From Symbiodinium natans (lineage: Eukaryota; Sar; Dinophyceae; Suessiales; Symbiodiniaceae): a stretch of DNA of 64,000 nucleotides. This document shows, in pieces, positions 21,041 to 32,160 of this stretch. The notes below the pieces were generated by a model. The model was not told where the DNA came from and did not search any database. It saw only the letters and a list, made by a program, of their open reading frames with translations. Each line of letters starts with the position of its first letter. The stretch's first letter is position 1. The position numbers and the translations under genes were made by a program. The stretch lies in contig CAJNDS010002091.1 of the NCBI GenBank assembly GCA_905221605.1, forward strand, positions 1,468,001 through 1,532,000, in the 5' to 3' direction.

Positions 21041-22190
21041 TCACTGTCTGCTTGGGTGCGCATCCGTCCGCACCTGCTCGTTCTGCTGGGCACGCAATTC
21101 GTCATCGATCACGTTCAATGCTTGAGAATCCACCTGGGACTCACATCGAGTCCACTCTGCAGGATCACGGCAGGCATTCGGAATTCGCCATGCTCACCCG
21201 ACCTACTGGGCTCTACTTCCTTTACTTTGCGCATCCGAGAGCCTGCTTGAACTCTGTCTTGGACTTAGATTGGCAGCAAGCCTCAGGCTCAGCTGTCAGC
21301 TGCCCAATTTCGGCTACAGATGGTTGGGAATATTTGGGAATATTTGGGAACCTTGGCCAGCTCCAGCACCTTCACCGCATTGCCCTCCTCAAAGGAGGTG
21401 TTGGTGCCTGACAGCGGTGATGCTTCCAGTCAACTGACCTTTCGGTTTTTCTCGAGTAGTCTACGAGGCCGCCACCCAGCGTGTCAAGGCAAAGGACCAT
21501 TTTCACGTCATTGCCCCGCATGACCAGCTGCTTCTCCTTGTTTTCTCAATGGTGGCGTGTCTATGTGTCTCAGCAATTAGCACGTGCATGTGCCTGCATG
21601 TGAAATCGAAGATCTCTTGATGTCATTGACTTCAACTCACGTTCACAGCTCCGGCCTCCGCGACTTCGGGCTCGGCTTCCTCCAGGACCTCACCATTTGC
21701 GATCGCGGCTGCTCTGGCAGCTGCTTCTTCAGCACGCCTGGGATCCGATTGCTCTGTTGAAACTAGCAGCACCTTCAACCATCTGGCAATTGCACAGGGC
21801 CTCAGGGCTTCTGCCTTCTTCTCTTCCTCGAATGTCTTGGCATCCGTATACGCATCACCTAGATGGCAGGAGCAGGCAGTGGCGGTATTATGCGGTATTG
21901 CTTCAGACTCATTCTTCCTGCTCGGTCCAAGTAGCTCTGGTAGTAGGACTGGTAAACCATGGGGATTGCCAAAAAGGCCCCCAGGCGGGTCATGTCAAAG
22001 TAGTGCACTTTCTCCACATCAGTGACCTTCGTTCTGAAGCTGCTCCCTTCACGATCGCTATGTCCCCGTGCAGCCAGGTCGCGCAGTCAATGCTGACAGG
22101 ATAGTATGGAGTGCCAGGTTTCTCGGCAGGCGGCTCCCCTGGCAACTGCCAAAGAGCCGCTTCAATGACTTCAATCTGTGGAATAGCTGG
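21041..22190 (-). CDS. Multi-exon gene of unknown family
   Basis: Five consecutive minus-strand pieces look like exons. About 22190-22066: IEVIEAALWQLPGEPPAEKP. About 22047-21890: VEKVHYFDMTRLGAFLAIP then MVYQSYYQSYLDRAGRMSL. About 21862-21640: TDAKTFEEEKKAEALRPCA, IARWLKVLLVSTEQSDPRRA, then an Ala/Glu-rich tail. About 21410-21345: NTSFEEGNAVKVLELAKV. About 21157-21041: ESQVDSQALNVIDDELRAQQ, ending in a TGA at 21043-21041. The pieces are free of stops, rich in charged helix-forming residues, and consistent in order and strand, so I think they are one gene. I do not recognise the protein. The aromatic DMTRLGAFLAIP segment and the acidic Ala/Glu tail are its distinctive parts. Confidence 0.45.
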
Positions 22191-22449
22191 GTTCTGAATA
22201 TTCTGAATGGCATGTGGAGCAGCAAACGTCAAGCCACAGCTTTCGTGAGAGGCAAAGAAGCCAAGTCAAAATCACCAAGGCCCAACGGGTGAAACGGCCT
22301 TGGCTGCGAAGCCTTCGCACATGCTGTGCTACTTGCGTGACTGAATGCCCAAGAGCCATTCAGTCAAGACCGCATCGCCTAGCTTTCAAAGCTTTGAGTC
22401 AAGAACAACACCGACGTTTAAACAATTTGGCCGAGGAATCCTTCGGCTT

Positions 22450-22655
22450 CTACGCACGCAGCATTTGCATGTAACGCGGAAGCACGGATCCTCGAAAATG
22501 CTCCGCGCGAAATTTGTTCGCAACAGATTCACGCAGCTCGTCATCCTTGATAGCTCCGCAGGCTGCTGCTTTCCTAGGTGCAAAGAGCACAACTGCTGCT
22601 ACAACAACTGCTGCCTCTGATAATGTACGGCAGAACTTACACTCTAGTGCAACTC
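22450..22655 (-). CDS. C-terminal exon with hydrophobic segment, unassigned
   Basis: The minus frame runs from about 22655 (CKFCRTLSEAAVVVAAVVLF) through APRKAAACGAIKDDELRES to a TAG at 22452-22450. A 13-residue hydrophobic run ends in an Ala-rich, Ala-x-Ala-like site, as in a signal or thylakoid-lumen targeting peptide, followed by a short basic mature part. This is suggestive of an organelle-targeted small protein. No family is recognised, and an upstream exon is needed to supply the start. Confidence 0.4.
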
Positions 22656-22796
22656 ATGTGGAGCCTGGGCACTCCTCGTCAGAGATCTTTATGCCGGCAT
22701 ACGTCGACAGCAGCGATCGAGTGACAGAGTCCGCAGCCAGGTCAGCGGCTATTCCACCAGACAGCGATCTCCTTAGAAACAGAGAGTGCAAGCACT

Positions 22797-23171
22797 TCAA
22801 GCGTCTGCTTGCTTGACCCATTGAACATCATTGAACCCTTTGATCAGGTCAAGCATCTTGTCCGGATCTGCCCTCTTCACCAGCAAAGCGGCGACAACAT
22901 CTACCGATCCAGCTGAAGCTGCCTCAAAGAGAGGGGTCTCGCCCAGCTCATCACCTGAAAAACTTGAAACTTGACAAGCGTTCGTCTCCATTTCCCGTGT
23001 CACTCCACTAAGGACAGCGCCGATGTTTGGATCATACCCGCCGTCCAGCAAGCGTAGAACTTCCTCCACATCACCATCTCGGGCTGCGCATGCAAGAGGA
23101 TCCTGATTCAGGTCCTGCATCACACTCGTCCACTGCTCTGCACGGCTTTTAGACCACTTTAGATCTGCCAT
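22797..23171 (-). CDS. Ankyrin-repeat protein, first exon(s)
   Basis: From the ATG at 23171 the frame encodes 124 residues with two recognisable ankyrin repeats: DPLACAARDGDVEEVLRLLD (about 29-48) and GETPLFEAASAGSVDVVAAL (about 77-96). These are separated by an insertion with Cys and Ser. Ankyrin repeats are protein-binding modules, and no catalytic domain is attached here. The end (WVKQADA) may be read-through into an intron. It lies downstream of another ankyrin gene on the same strand, and the two may be relatives by duplication. Confidence 0.6.
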   Translation of the reverse strand: MADLKWSKSRAEQWTSVMQDLNQDPLACAARDGDVEEVLRLLDGGYDPNIGAVLSGVTREMETNACQVSSFSGDELGETPLFEAASAGSVDVVAALLVKRADPDKMLDLIKGFNDVQWVKQADA

Positions 23172-24093
23172 CGCGGCATGGACATCAGCCTGCCCCCCAA
23201 TTTGAGAGATTGCACGACTTTAAAAAACCCCGGTAAGAATCATCATCCTTGGCTCTTCGGCTGGGAATTTGATAATGTTGTTGAACATTGCAAGAGCTGG
23301 TCTTAGGCCCAATCTGAACACCGAGGGCTTCAAGGAGATTCTGGTGCGAAGCTTCCATCTGCAACCTCCCTTCGGAATGCTCAAGTGTCGACACGCGACC
23401 CCCAGCTTGAGTTTCGAAACGTTCCCAGAGGTTTCGCCTAGACCCGGTGCAGGCCATGGTGCACAAACGAACTTCTACTCTAAGGTGCAACTCACTTTAG
23501 CGGCTCCCCTTAAACAACTTAAGCATCCTTAGGGGCACAGGGCTTGCGATTCCTCGTTAGAACAGAAATTGAAGTTAAAATCTGATGTGGACGATGCTGG
23601 CGACCGACCGGCATTTGGCTCAGAGGGCAGGAGTCCAGTGAGCCCATTGCCACCACCGACGAGCGCGTCGGACCACCCAAACTTTTGTGACAAAAGGGGC
23701 ACGGCCATAGAGGACGCATCAGCACAGTGAGAAACTCAAGAAAGCAAAGCGGAACACCCTCCCTGCATCCGCACACTGCTAAAGCTTGGAGTTTTTTGAG
23801 ACGCGCCTGCGTCACCAGAATGAAACCACAGCGTCCCCGGCGACTAAACCGGCCCTTGAGTCGCGGTTGAGGGTTTTAGGCCGCTGGATTTGCATCATGT
23901 CGAAACCTCTCCCCACATCTCCGAGGCCCACCACCTTCCACCAGTTTCGGTAGGCGCAAAACAAGCTGCTGGGCCTGAGCATTAACGCAAGTAGAAAGCA
24001 TCAGGCTATCTGGATCTAAAGATAACACAAGACCCTCATGCATGTCGAGGTTGAAACAGAACCCATAGAACCTCAGCACCGACTCAGCACCCT
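23172..24093. other. Interval between the two ankyrin genes
   Basis: No domain is recognised. The sequence near 23480-23500 (minus: GAGTTGCACC-TTAGAG) resembles that near 22655 (GAGTTGCAC-TAGAG), so the two may be related upstream or intron sequences. Confidence 0.25.
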
Positions 24094-25463
24094 TCAGCTC
24101 GTGAGTTCCAGCCCGTCCTTCGCCGCCATTGCATCCCGGGCCTTCTTAACTTCAGGCGGCAGAGGTGGCAACGGCCTCTGGCGAAGTGGAGCTCCAGCTC
24201 CGTCTTCCTGCGGCAGCTCCTCTGCAGGCCGCAACCCGCGGCGGTTCGCGGCCCTCTCGGAAATCGCGTGCCCAATCGCATCTTGCATGGCGCTCAAAGA
24301 ATCCAGCAACTGCAACTTCTCCATCTCCTCCAGCTCTTGCCCAGCAAAAAAACAGAGTAAGCTTTTCGTCTCTTTGCAAGATGCTAAATCCCAAGGCGTT
24401 GTTCCATGCACAGACTTTGTCAGAGGTTCTGCATTGCACAACAGCAATGTCGCCACAATGTCCGGTGAAGCCTCCGAAACTGCCGTGAAAAGAGGTGTCT
24501 CTCCTTTCTTGTCATACTCGTTCGGTTCCGCCCGCGACTTCAAAAGGTTAGTGACTTCTACAAGATCATCTGCGGCTGCAGCACGGCCGAGCGAAGAGGC
24601 ATGCGGGGCGCGGGATTTACCCGTTGCTTGTGCAGACTCGCGCTTTGGAATCTGCACTTCCTTCCGAGCTTCAACTGTCCGGGTCGGCTGCGACTGACTG
24701 TTTGCACCTGGCATCGTCGCCCGTGAAGGAACCGTCTGTCTTGAGTGCCCATTCGTCTGCAGGCTTCGTCCAGAAAATGCCGCAGTGTCTGGAGCCGTAC
24801 GCTGACTTGGTGCCCCACTCGCTGGGAGAACTTTAGCTTTGGGCACAGCACTTGCTGAGCTGGCGGGGTAGCTGGGATGCGCACAGGGGTAAGACGGAGG
24901 GAAAGCTGAGGGAGCTGCACTGGCTGCACTGGGAGGTGCAGCCTGTGCAGGTGCACCAGCTGCAGCCTGTTGTGCCAAGCTCATTAGACTTTGTGCAACT
25001 TGAGGCCGCAGCAGCGGGTCCACGGCATTGACCAGCTTGGGTAACTCACCCGGCTGAGGCGCCCGACCAGCAAACAATTCCAAAAGCTGCTGGACAGGAG
25101 ACCCGGACACAGCAGCCCGCGCAAAAGTGCGTGCTTCAGCACCATGCAAGAGAAGGGCGGCACAAGCATCCAAACTGTTGGACGCCACGGCTTCTTCGAT
25201 TGGAAGTGTACCACGGGCACCTCAGCTAGACGAACTACGCCAAAGTCCAGCATTCACTCAGAGCTGCTGTAGCCTTCCATAAAGGTGCGCAGTGCCATCT
25301 GGCAATGAAATCCTCCCGAATAAGCAAAGCGTACTGTGAGGCGAGCTGCTTTCAGCATTGGGATCGACACCAGTCTGAAGCAATCGCATGACTGCCATCA
25401 AGCTTCCAGAGCGAGCAGCCTTGATGAGCTGTGCAATCGGTGTATCGGCAACTTGGGCCTTCC
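24094..25463 (-). CDS. Ankyrin-repeat protein with Ala/Pro-rich middle
   Basis: Exon A (about 25463-25300) reads LIKAARSGSLMAVMRLLQTG then VDPNAE, a clear ankyrin repeat. Exon B starts near 25227 and runs to a TGA at 24096-24094. It opens with LPIEEAVASNSLDACAALLL, has a long Ala/Pro/Ser-rich linker, then GRAAAADDLVEVTNLLKSRA and GETPLFTAVSEASPDIVATL. It ends with a Glu-rich helix (LEEMEKLQLLDSLSAM) and a Pro-rich, charged tail. Family knowledge: ankyrin arrays bind partner proteins, and nothing here suggests an enzyme. The frame upstream of the GTG at 25188 is coding, so an apparent start there would be wrong. Intron between A and B is about 70-100 nt. Confidence 0.6.
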
Positions 25464-25679
25464 TGGCTCAGGGAACACACACTGGGAATCACAATGAACC
25501 GGTTGCGGAATATATTCGCGCCGCTTCACTGCATTACGGTGCCTTACGCCACATTACGCCACCATGCTTCCTAATCTTCCAAGCTTCGCAGCGGCACGTT
25601 TGGGCTGTGCGGCCATGCGCTTGGGATCTGCGGCTGTACCTTCCACCGGGTGCGCACATGACCAGGATGGCTTGAGCGA

Positions 25680-25962
25680 AGCTTTTCCATGCTCGCACCT
25701 TGCGTGCGTTCCAAGCGCCGCCGCTCGGCGCGTTCTGTAGGCGTCTCAGGCTTGGTGGATCGGGTGCGGCTTTCGAGGTCAGCCTCGAGCATCGCCAAGA
25801 CATAAGACATGCAAGATGCTGCCAAACATATTCCAAAGCTCTCAGCAGAACTGCAGAACCTTCTTTCCAAGGCAAAAATCAACCGGTGGCCTCAGCCTCG
25901 ACCTGCAACGCCGCCTTGTTTGGCCCGCCAAGCTGCTCTGGAACTTCATCCCAGTCAAACAT
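25680..25962 (-). CDS. Small gene or first exons, unassigned
   Basis: An ATG at 25962 starts MFDWDEVPEQLGGPNKAALQ. The next pieces, in other frames, are KEGSAVLLRALEYVWQHLA (about 25885-25815) and MLEADLESRTRSTKPETPTE followed by RAERRRLERTQ (about 25815-25690). They read like the start of a soluble, highly charged protein split by very short introns. It lies just upstream of the ankyrin gene on the same strand and could also be its N-terminus. No family recognised. Confidence 0.35.
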
Positions 25963-26784
25963 GTTGGGTCACAGAGGGCACATATGCCGCATATGCCTAT
26001 GCAAATTGTGTCAGAATCTTCGAGAGCGTGCGTAGCGTGACATCTAGCAAGTGACGGACTTCCGGTTGCTTTGTGCTGGAACATACACTGGTGCTTGTCC
26101 AAGCAGAGAAACGCAGATGCAAACGATGCTCTTACCTTCCTTGTCTACACCCAGAGTCTGTCCATGCTCATGTTTCGTCGACCACATGCATCTCTATAAA
26201 GCTCACCTAGTACTTTGACGTCCTTAGACGTACTTCATGGCGTGGCCTGCCGCAAGAAGCTGCGCGATGCCATGGTTACGATCTCTTGGCAGGTTGCAGG
26301 AAGAGTCTCGAAGCAAGGAAGCACATTGCACGCTAATCTAGCAGGAGGCACCGTCCACGGGCTCTTCGGGTACTGGCTCTACGCTTGGTGGCTTCCACAG
26401 GCAGAGGTCCTGGAAGCTTGGCCAAGACTGCTTTTCATGTGACGAATCTGGACAAAATCTCCTTGAAATTCTCTTCCGCCGGATTCTCAGTCAATGCCCC
26501 CCATGTGACACCTGGATAGCTACGCTAGGCACTATAGGTGTCGAGTTATCTCAAACAACTCATGATCAAACTTGATCGACCCGATGTGCCTTTACCCTCG
26601 GCAAGCATCTGTTGCGTCATCCACTCTGACCCTTTGGTAGCATACTCGTAACCTGAGGTCGCACAGCAGATTCAGGCTTGGTGGCGCCCGGATTGGCAAC
26701 AAAACAGAGTGTTGTAGGCCAAGCAGCTGATGTACGGACCAGCTGGGTCCCCACCCTGTCGCTCGTCATGTCATTGCATCCATA

Positions 26785-26925
26785 CAGAAGTTTGCAGAGC
26801 CGTTCCCACCTCCTCTCCTTGCTCCAGAATTCCAAGGTATACTGCCGAAGCTCCAGCGGTTGCCTGCGCCACGTCGACTAGCTCCTGCCAGAGCTTGTCC
26901 TGCACTGAGCGTCTGCATGCTTCCG
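26785..26925 (-). CDS. Exon, possibly GAF-like
   Basis: The minus frame reads RRSVQDKLWQELVDVAQATA followed by GASAVYLGILEQGEE. The AxxxTGAxxVYLGxxE-like pattern resembles the first strand of GAF-type small-molecule-binding domains in ciliary proteins, but the rest of such a domain was not found. An upstream piece in another frame (KYSTLFEKFSSDETMFEE, near 26980) may belong to the same gene. Confidence 0.25.
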
Positions 26926-27099
26926 ATTGCAATACAAAAACCATCGCTCTCCTCAAACATTGTCTCATCGCTGCTGAACTTCTCAAAGAGGGTGCTGTAC
27001 TTGGATTCTAACTGCTGGGTTTCTGACTGCTTCTGCTGCCTCACACAATTGAACAGCCAAAAAGGCGGTACATGCAGAATGTGAAGATTGCATCTGCCC

Positions 27100-28620
27100 G
27101 ACAATTGCGCCTTGACTGCTCCTTCTCGTCCCGTTTCGCCCTGATCCGCTGCCACGGAAATTGTCTCCAAAACTATTTGCACACGTCTACCGCTACAGAG
27201 CCAACATTTTCCAAGTGCTGCCTGGTTTGGGATCTCAGCTCCGTGAGCTCCTTCTCTACCTGCCCCCGCGTTTATCCAAACACTGCGTCTGAGTAACTGT
27301 AAGATGGCATGATCCCACGACAGCTTCAAGATTAAAGCGGGGAATCGGAAATAACAAACAGACCAGGAATACGGTTGGGAATCTCTGGAAGCCGTATCAC
27401 GATTCATTCCATCGTGTGCTGGTGAGGGCACCTGCTCCTTTTGCTCCTTCGCCTGCAGGGTCCCAGAGTCTCACTCACCCCCGCCCAGACTCACCCTGGA
27501 AGCATTCGTCATGCACTCCGATGCCTCTTCCTGCTCTGCATATTGCATCAACCACTTCGACAGAAAGTCAACTCCATCCTGGTCGAGACGGGTGAGCAAA
27601 ACCCCCCCCCCCCCTTCCCCTCCCAATTTGCGGGGTTCTATGCAAAGCCCGGAGTCACCACGGGAAAGCCACAGTTTTCAGCAAGATCGCCGCCTAAAGC
27701 TCACACATCATGCACCTGTCTCAGTGTTGGTGATACAGCAAGTGGCCAGGGCAGAGCAATTGCTCACCGTGGCTCACATGTTCAAATCCCCTCACAAGGC
27801 CACACCTGGGCGTTGTAAGTTGAAGCTCTTGAACTTGCCTAAGGCAAATCCAAGAGCCCCCGCCGGGCTCACGCTGATGGAGTATTGGCATCATCCTTTC
27901 TGCCCTAGCCCCTGCTGTAATAAGTGGAGCGAAACCAAATAGTTCGCGTACTCATGCCTTGGATGCCATGGGACCAAAGGAGGAGGCAAGGCAACACAAT
28001 CCAAACACTGCCAGGTAGCAATGCTAACCGTGTGCTCAAGTGCATGAATCGCGTGAGCATTCTGTCATCCACTGTTCAGAACCAATGCACATGTTTTCCG
28101 AAGGCCAACCCACCTTGCACCTGTGCCTCCATCCCAAATTTTCGCCTACCGGCCCACCCCAGCACTCTGCGACAGTTGCTTGTTAAGCGCATTCACTTCC
28201 CTATATACTTCTGCACGAGCTGACTCTTGTTCCGGCTTCAGGTTGTGTTTGAAGGTTCCGGTTTCGGGGTTCGAGTTTTGGCGCTCCTCACTTCGGTGTT
28301 CATGCAAGGAAAGAAGTTTCACGGTTCTTTTTTTGTCAAGCCCCGAGCATCTCTCTCCAACCCCACAATGCAGAATGCTCAGGGGGGCAGGGGCAGTGGA
28401 TGTGCTGACCAACTCGGCATTAGGGAGAAATACTCATTCTCTTTGCTGCTTTTCGATGCTCACATGTCAAAAAAGTACGGGGGCTATGAGCGGCGCCTTG
28501 CTGTTACATCCCGGCGCAACCAACACTTGAAGAGCAACAGTCCGGCCGGCAATGGTACGTAATCAAGGCACACATCTCGAGCTAACATGCATGCAAATGT
28601 GTGTGTACAGAGGGTAATGG
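27100..28620. other. No assignable gene; poly-C run
   Basis: Short frames only. A poly-C tract (about 27603-27616) is present. A tRNA-like B-box (GTTCAAATC) near 27779 does not fold into a tRNA. The minus piece near 28240-28160 (ESARAEVYREVNALNKQLSQ) looks like a coiled coil and could be an exon of the gene upstream. Confidence 0.25.
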
Positions 28621-28697
28621 AAAGAGACAGAGGGAGGGGAGGGAGGGAGGAGAGGGAGGGGAGGGAGCGAGAGCGAGAGAGAGAGAGAGAGAGAGAA
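28621..28697. repeat. GA-rich microsatellite
   Basis: GAGGGAGG-type units grade into a pure (GA)n run, followed by an AT-rich (ATATAC)-like stretch to about 28770. Confidence 0.9.
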
Positions 28698-28779
28698 AGA
28701 TGCATATATACATGTATATATGCTATCTATTTTTCTAGATATATGCATACGTAAATAAATACACATACATAATGCTTGC

Positions 28780-28935
28780 TAAAGTTAGAGGTTCTGGCAA
28801 AGTGCGGATCGGATCGCAGCACCTCCTTCCTACGGATTTCGAGCCGCTTCTTGGCTGCTTGGGCTTGCATCTGGCGCTGCCGCTCTTGCTTGCGGACCTC
28901 GGCCGCAAGCTCGTCCTCAGCACCCAACAACGCGC
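28780..28935 (-). CDS. Coiled-coil exon, probably of the FAM227 gene
   Basis: The minus frame reads RALLGAEDELAAEVRKQER and then a Gln/Ala/Lys/Arg-rich helix (QMQAQAAKKRLEIRRKEVL) ending near SDPHFART. It is a strong coiled-coil-type sequence and lies about 250 bp beyond the end of the FAM227 frame on the same strand, where a downstream exon would be expected. The link is an inference from position. Confidence 0.35.
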
Positions 28936-29186
28936 GGCTTCTCAAAATAATTTGAACGCAAGCTCGAAGTCTGGGACCCACAAAACAAGTTGAGCACTTT
29001 GCAACCCCGAAGGTACATCAAACGATTGACCAAGGCATCCTGCACGGACCTATTCGCAGCACAAGGAAACCAATGGCCGACACCTTGATAAACCGGCGAA
29101 AGCGAGCTTGTGGAGAAATGTGGAGAAGCTCCCACCTCCCGCCTCGCAGCCTTCACTGCCTAGTGAGGCCCCGTAGGCGGGCCAGG

Positions 29187-30036
29187 TCACGCAACAAACA
29201 GAATGACAAGCAAAGCCCAGTACCGTAAGAGTCTTTCTATACTCAAACAAGGTTCGTATTCGTTGCAAAGCTTGTCACACCGCTCCCTTGCAGCGGTTGC
29301 ACGTTCAGCCAGCATCGCATGCTTCACATCCATTTTCTTGGCTCGCTGCTCAGCCGTCGTCATGTGCATGCTGGTTGCGCGAACCAAGTTCACGGAGGAG
29401 TACTTTCTGGCCCGAAGGAAATTTTCCACAAGCGGGGAGTATTGCAACTTGCGGCGAGGGCGCCGGTTCCAATGTCCCATCCAAGCAGCCTTGTCAGCAA
29501 GCGAATCGGCACTCAATTGCCCCAGCAATGGCTGCGTAGCTGTTCCTCTGAGCGACACGGGGCTCGCAGCCTCCACATTCCGTTGGTGCGGTTGGGATGG
29601 GGCTGCTTGGAGCACGTCACCTCCGCCAAGATTCAACTTCCAGTGCGAGGTGTCCACAAACTCGGGGCATATTCCAGATGTCCAAAACGAAATGCGAATC
29701 ACCAGGTCTTTTCGGAACTTGTCTGTGAAATCAATCCGCGACTTTGGGTAAGCAAGGAACATTGCATAGAGCACGGCCTGGGCAACAGCATCTGCATAGC
29801 ATCTGAAGAAGAAGTCCTTCCTGCTCGGATTCAAAGAACTGAAGAGGCCGACAAAGTTGGCAGAAATACGGTCGAAAAGGCGCGTTTCCACGTCCAGGTG
29901 CTTGCCAGGCTTGAAATACCAGCAGATGCAAAACCAAAATGCATCTTGAATGACAGCACGGGAGCACTGGGATTTGAAGTCCTTGAACCATAAGTTCCGC
30001 GCCTGCTCCGACCAACCTTTGAAGTCGAGGTTTTGC
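29187..30036 (-). CDS. FAM227-family protein (FWWh domain), main exon
   Basis: The minus frame, open from about 30036, carries QDAFWFCICWYFKP, the counterpart of the family's FWW-containing segment. RLFDRISANFVGLFS, NPSRKDFFFRCYADAVAQAV, LAYPKSRIDFTDKFRKDL and SFWTSGICPEF follow. These match, in order and spacing, the conserved core of FAM227A/B proteins. YSPLVENFLRARKY, the family's second short block, comes near the end. FAM227 proteins have no known enzyme activity and are associated with cilia and sperm in animals, so a flagellar role is plausible here but inferred. A start codon at 29891 would cut off the FWW segment and is unlikely. The last residues before the stop at 29187 (LLRYWALLVILFVA) are probably intron, and the gene continues downstream. 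Confidence 0.8.
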
Positions 30037-30039
30037 GCC

Positions 30040-31600
30040 TTAGCTTACCATGTGGGATAAACCTGCATTAAACATCAGCGGCAGCCTCTTCATGTATACC
30101 ACCAAAGCAGCATAAGTCCTGAAATTATCGCCATGCAGTCAGTAGCTATGCCTTGATGTGAGATACGAAGTTCAAATGTGCAAAAAAGAAGCCGGCTTGT
30201 AGTGTCACGAGCCCTCAGGCAAACCAGTCACATCTGTATGCAACGTTGTAGTAGCTGCAATTTTCCGAAGCCATAGCGTGAATCGAATGCGATGGTAGCA
30301 GTAATCGTCAGCGCCGTCGTCATTATGGCCGTAGGCCCCTACAAATCAATTTTTGCCTCGGCGCTTTGGTTTCCAAGACATTTGATGTGCCTGTACGGCA
30401 TGGAATCAATTTGAATATTGCTTCGGCGTTTTCACTCATGACGTTTGCATGTACAAGCAAAGAAAAGTTTCGGTAACAAATGTCAATCGAAAGACACATA
30501 GACTACACGTGAATGTTGTCATAGCAGAACTCGCGTTGACATGACTGATGATTCAATACAGATCCAATATTGGAATTTGCTGAATATAACTCACGACGTA
30601 ACTCCCCCTCGCTTGCGCTCCAATACGACCAAATTGCAAAAAGAAGACGGAAGACGAGACTTCATGAGCTTGGTTTTTGTGCTGATCCAACACGACTTTC
30701 ATACGGCCTGAGATTGAAGAGTTTAGGGCTTCTCTGCCCAACATCCGTTTTATGCGGGGGGGCTTTCGGGTTTTGGTTGAGGGCTGAGGGCTTCTTATGC
30801 CCAGCATCCCTTTAAGGCTTCGGGGTTTGCGAGAGGTTGCAGTAAGTTCAAGAGGGCTGCTTTTCACGAGTTTAGCACTCAAATTTGGGGGGCATTCAGG
30901 GTTTTCGGCGCAAGGGGTGTCGGCTTAAGCTTTGGCCTAAAGATCTCTTTGCAGCTAAGGCAGGGGCTGCCCGGACAGATCCCTCCAACATTTTGTAAGT
31001 GCATTCAACAGCGAAACGAAGCACCCTGCAAAAATCACATGTGCCCTAGTCGTAGCAATAGTCATCGTCGTAAGCCTAGTCGTCGTAGAAACACAAAAAA
31101 GGCATGTAGTGACTTGGCCATGACAAAATGCTCAAACATGGATGTTGCTACCAGGTCAGCGAGGTTGGTCAATCCACGTTAACAGAAGTGAAGAAAGAGA
31201 CTTAAACAAACCCCACAGCGTGCGGCACCTTTGGCGACAAGATGTCGCAACTTGGATGCTAAGTCGGCGGAGGAACCCATGAATTACGGCGGCTAGGTAC
31301 ATGCTCTGTGCGAGCATGGTGGCCCTCCTACCGGCAGCTACAAGCTTACACCTACACATAGCTCCATGTCGCTAAGACCACAGGATGAGACAAGTCTCGA
31401 TGTTACTCATGATCTTGTCCATGGGGATGGACGGTGGCAGTGGCGCAGGAGCTGAGAGGCCGCCATGACATTCAGCAGGAAGCTCGGCATACTCCACATT
31501 GTAAACGTTGATGGACGGGAGCGCAACCTGGAAGCGTTTCGCTCAAAAAATGGCTCGCAGATTAAAGGCTCAAAGATGCAGGATGGCAAGATATTTAGCA
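30040..31600. other. Mostly non-coding; diverged tandem repeat
   Basis: No gene is recognised. Between about 30716 and 30826 a 50-60 bp segment (GGGCTTCTCTGCCCAACATCC) occurs twice in diverged form, the second copy reading GGGCTTCTTATGCCCAGCATC. The minus-strand frame across it (KGMLGIRSP and KRMLGREAL) reflects this repeat. Confidence 0.35.
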
Positions 31601-31605
31601 AGGCA

Positions 31606-32160
31606 CCCGCGAGACTCCGTGATGAGAGGCGACCGAAGGTGCTGGCAAAGCCTCGGGAGTCTCGTCCATCTGCACCAAAGCAGCAGAGGCATCTGCTTCT
31701 GGCGCTTCCTCTGCTTCCTCAGCTGCTTCCACAGGAAACAAAGGCTAAAATGGGCGAAGTTCACAACAGCAATGCTTTCACCTCATTCGGCAAGACACGA
31801 CCTCAGTGATGAAGCCGACTTTGCCATTTGCAAGCGAGTCCATGGTAGAATGCCCTGGCACGTTCACGGCCACGAGAGGGCGGCTACAACGTCCTCTTGG
31901 GCAAACTTTCGCTCTACATCTTGGAAGACTTTTGAGCTGCTAATTGCTGCGGCACGGAAAGAAGTCGTGAGGGCTGCGCATGTGCAAGGACATGGACGTG
32001 CTCCGTGCAGTGTCATAGATGACATAGGCAGCATCTTGTGACAGCTCAGGTGGCTAAAGCTGCCTTCGGCTGCACGACCGCCATCTCTGCAAGTGCCTTT
32101 GCTAAAATGCCTCCGACATTCTCTTGTAAATACTGGGCCGCTCCTGCATCCATTCCTCGG
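31606..32160 (-). CDS. Dpy-30-motif protein, two or more exons
   Basis: The exon at about 32160-32045 encodes AAQYLQENVGGILAKALAEM followed by AVVQPKAAL. This fits the Dpy-30 dimerisation motif (YLxxxVxxxLxxALxxMAxxxP). A second exon (about 31752-31606) starts after a TTTTAG acceptor with PLFPVEAAEEAEEAPEAD, is strongly acidic, and ends in a stop at about 31608. Dpy-30 motifs form X-type four-helix bundles that dock onto amphipathic helices, in Set1/MLL histone methyltransferase complexes and in radial spokes of axonemes. The acidic tail is more like the axonemal proteins. Sequence between the exons is unresolved. Confidence 0.45.

Noticed and set aside
24094-25188. Complete 364-residue ankyrin protein starting at 25188
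   Set aside because: That start is a GTG inside an ankyrin repeat; the coding frame clearly continues upstream (LPIEEAVASN) to about 25227 and into an earlier exon.
27742-27804. tRNA-like sequence: GTGGCC...GGCCAC ends and a GTTCAAATC T-loop
   Set aside because: The ends pair over six bases, but the T-stem (ACATG against CCCCT) and the anticodon stem do not form, and the length of 63 nt is short.
29203-29993. Plus-strand frames of 182 and 224 codons
   Set aside because: They are antisense shadows of the FAM227 exon, which matches the family over its whole conserved core.
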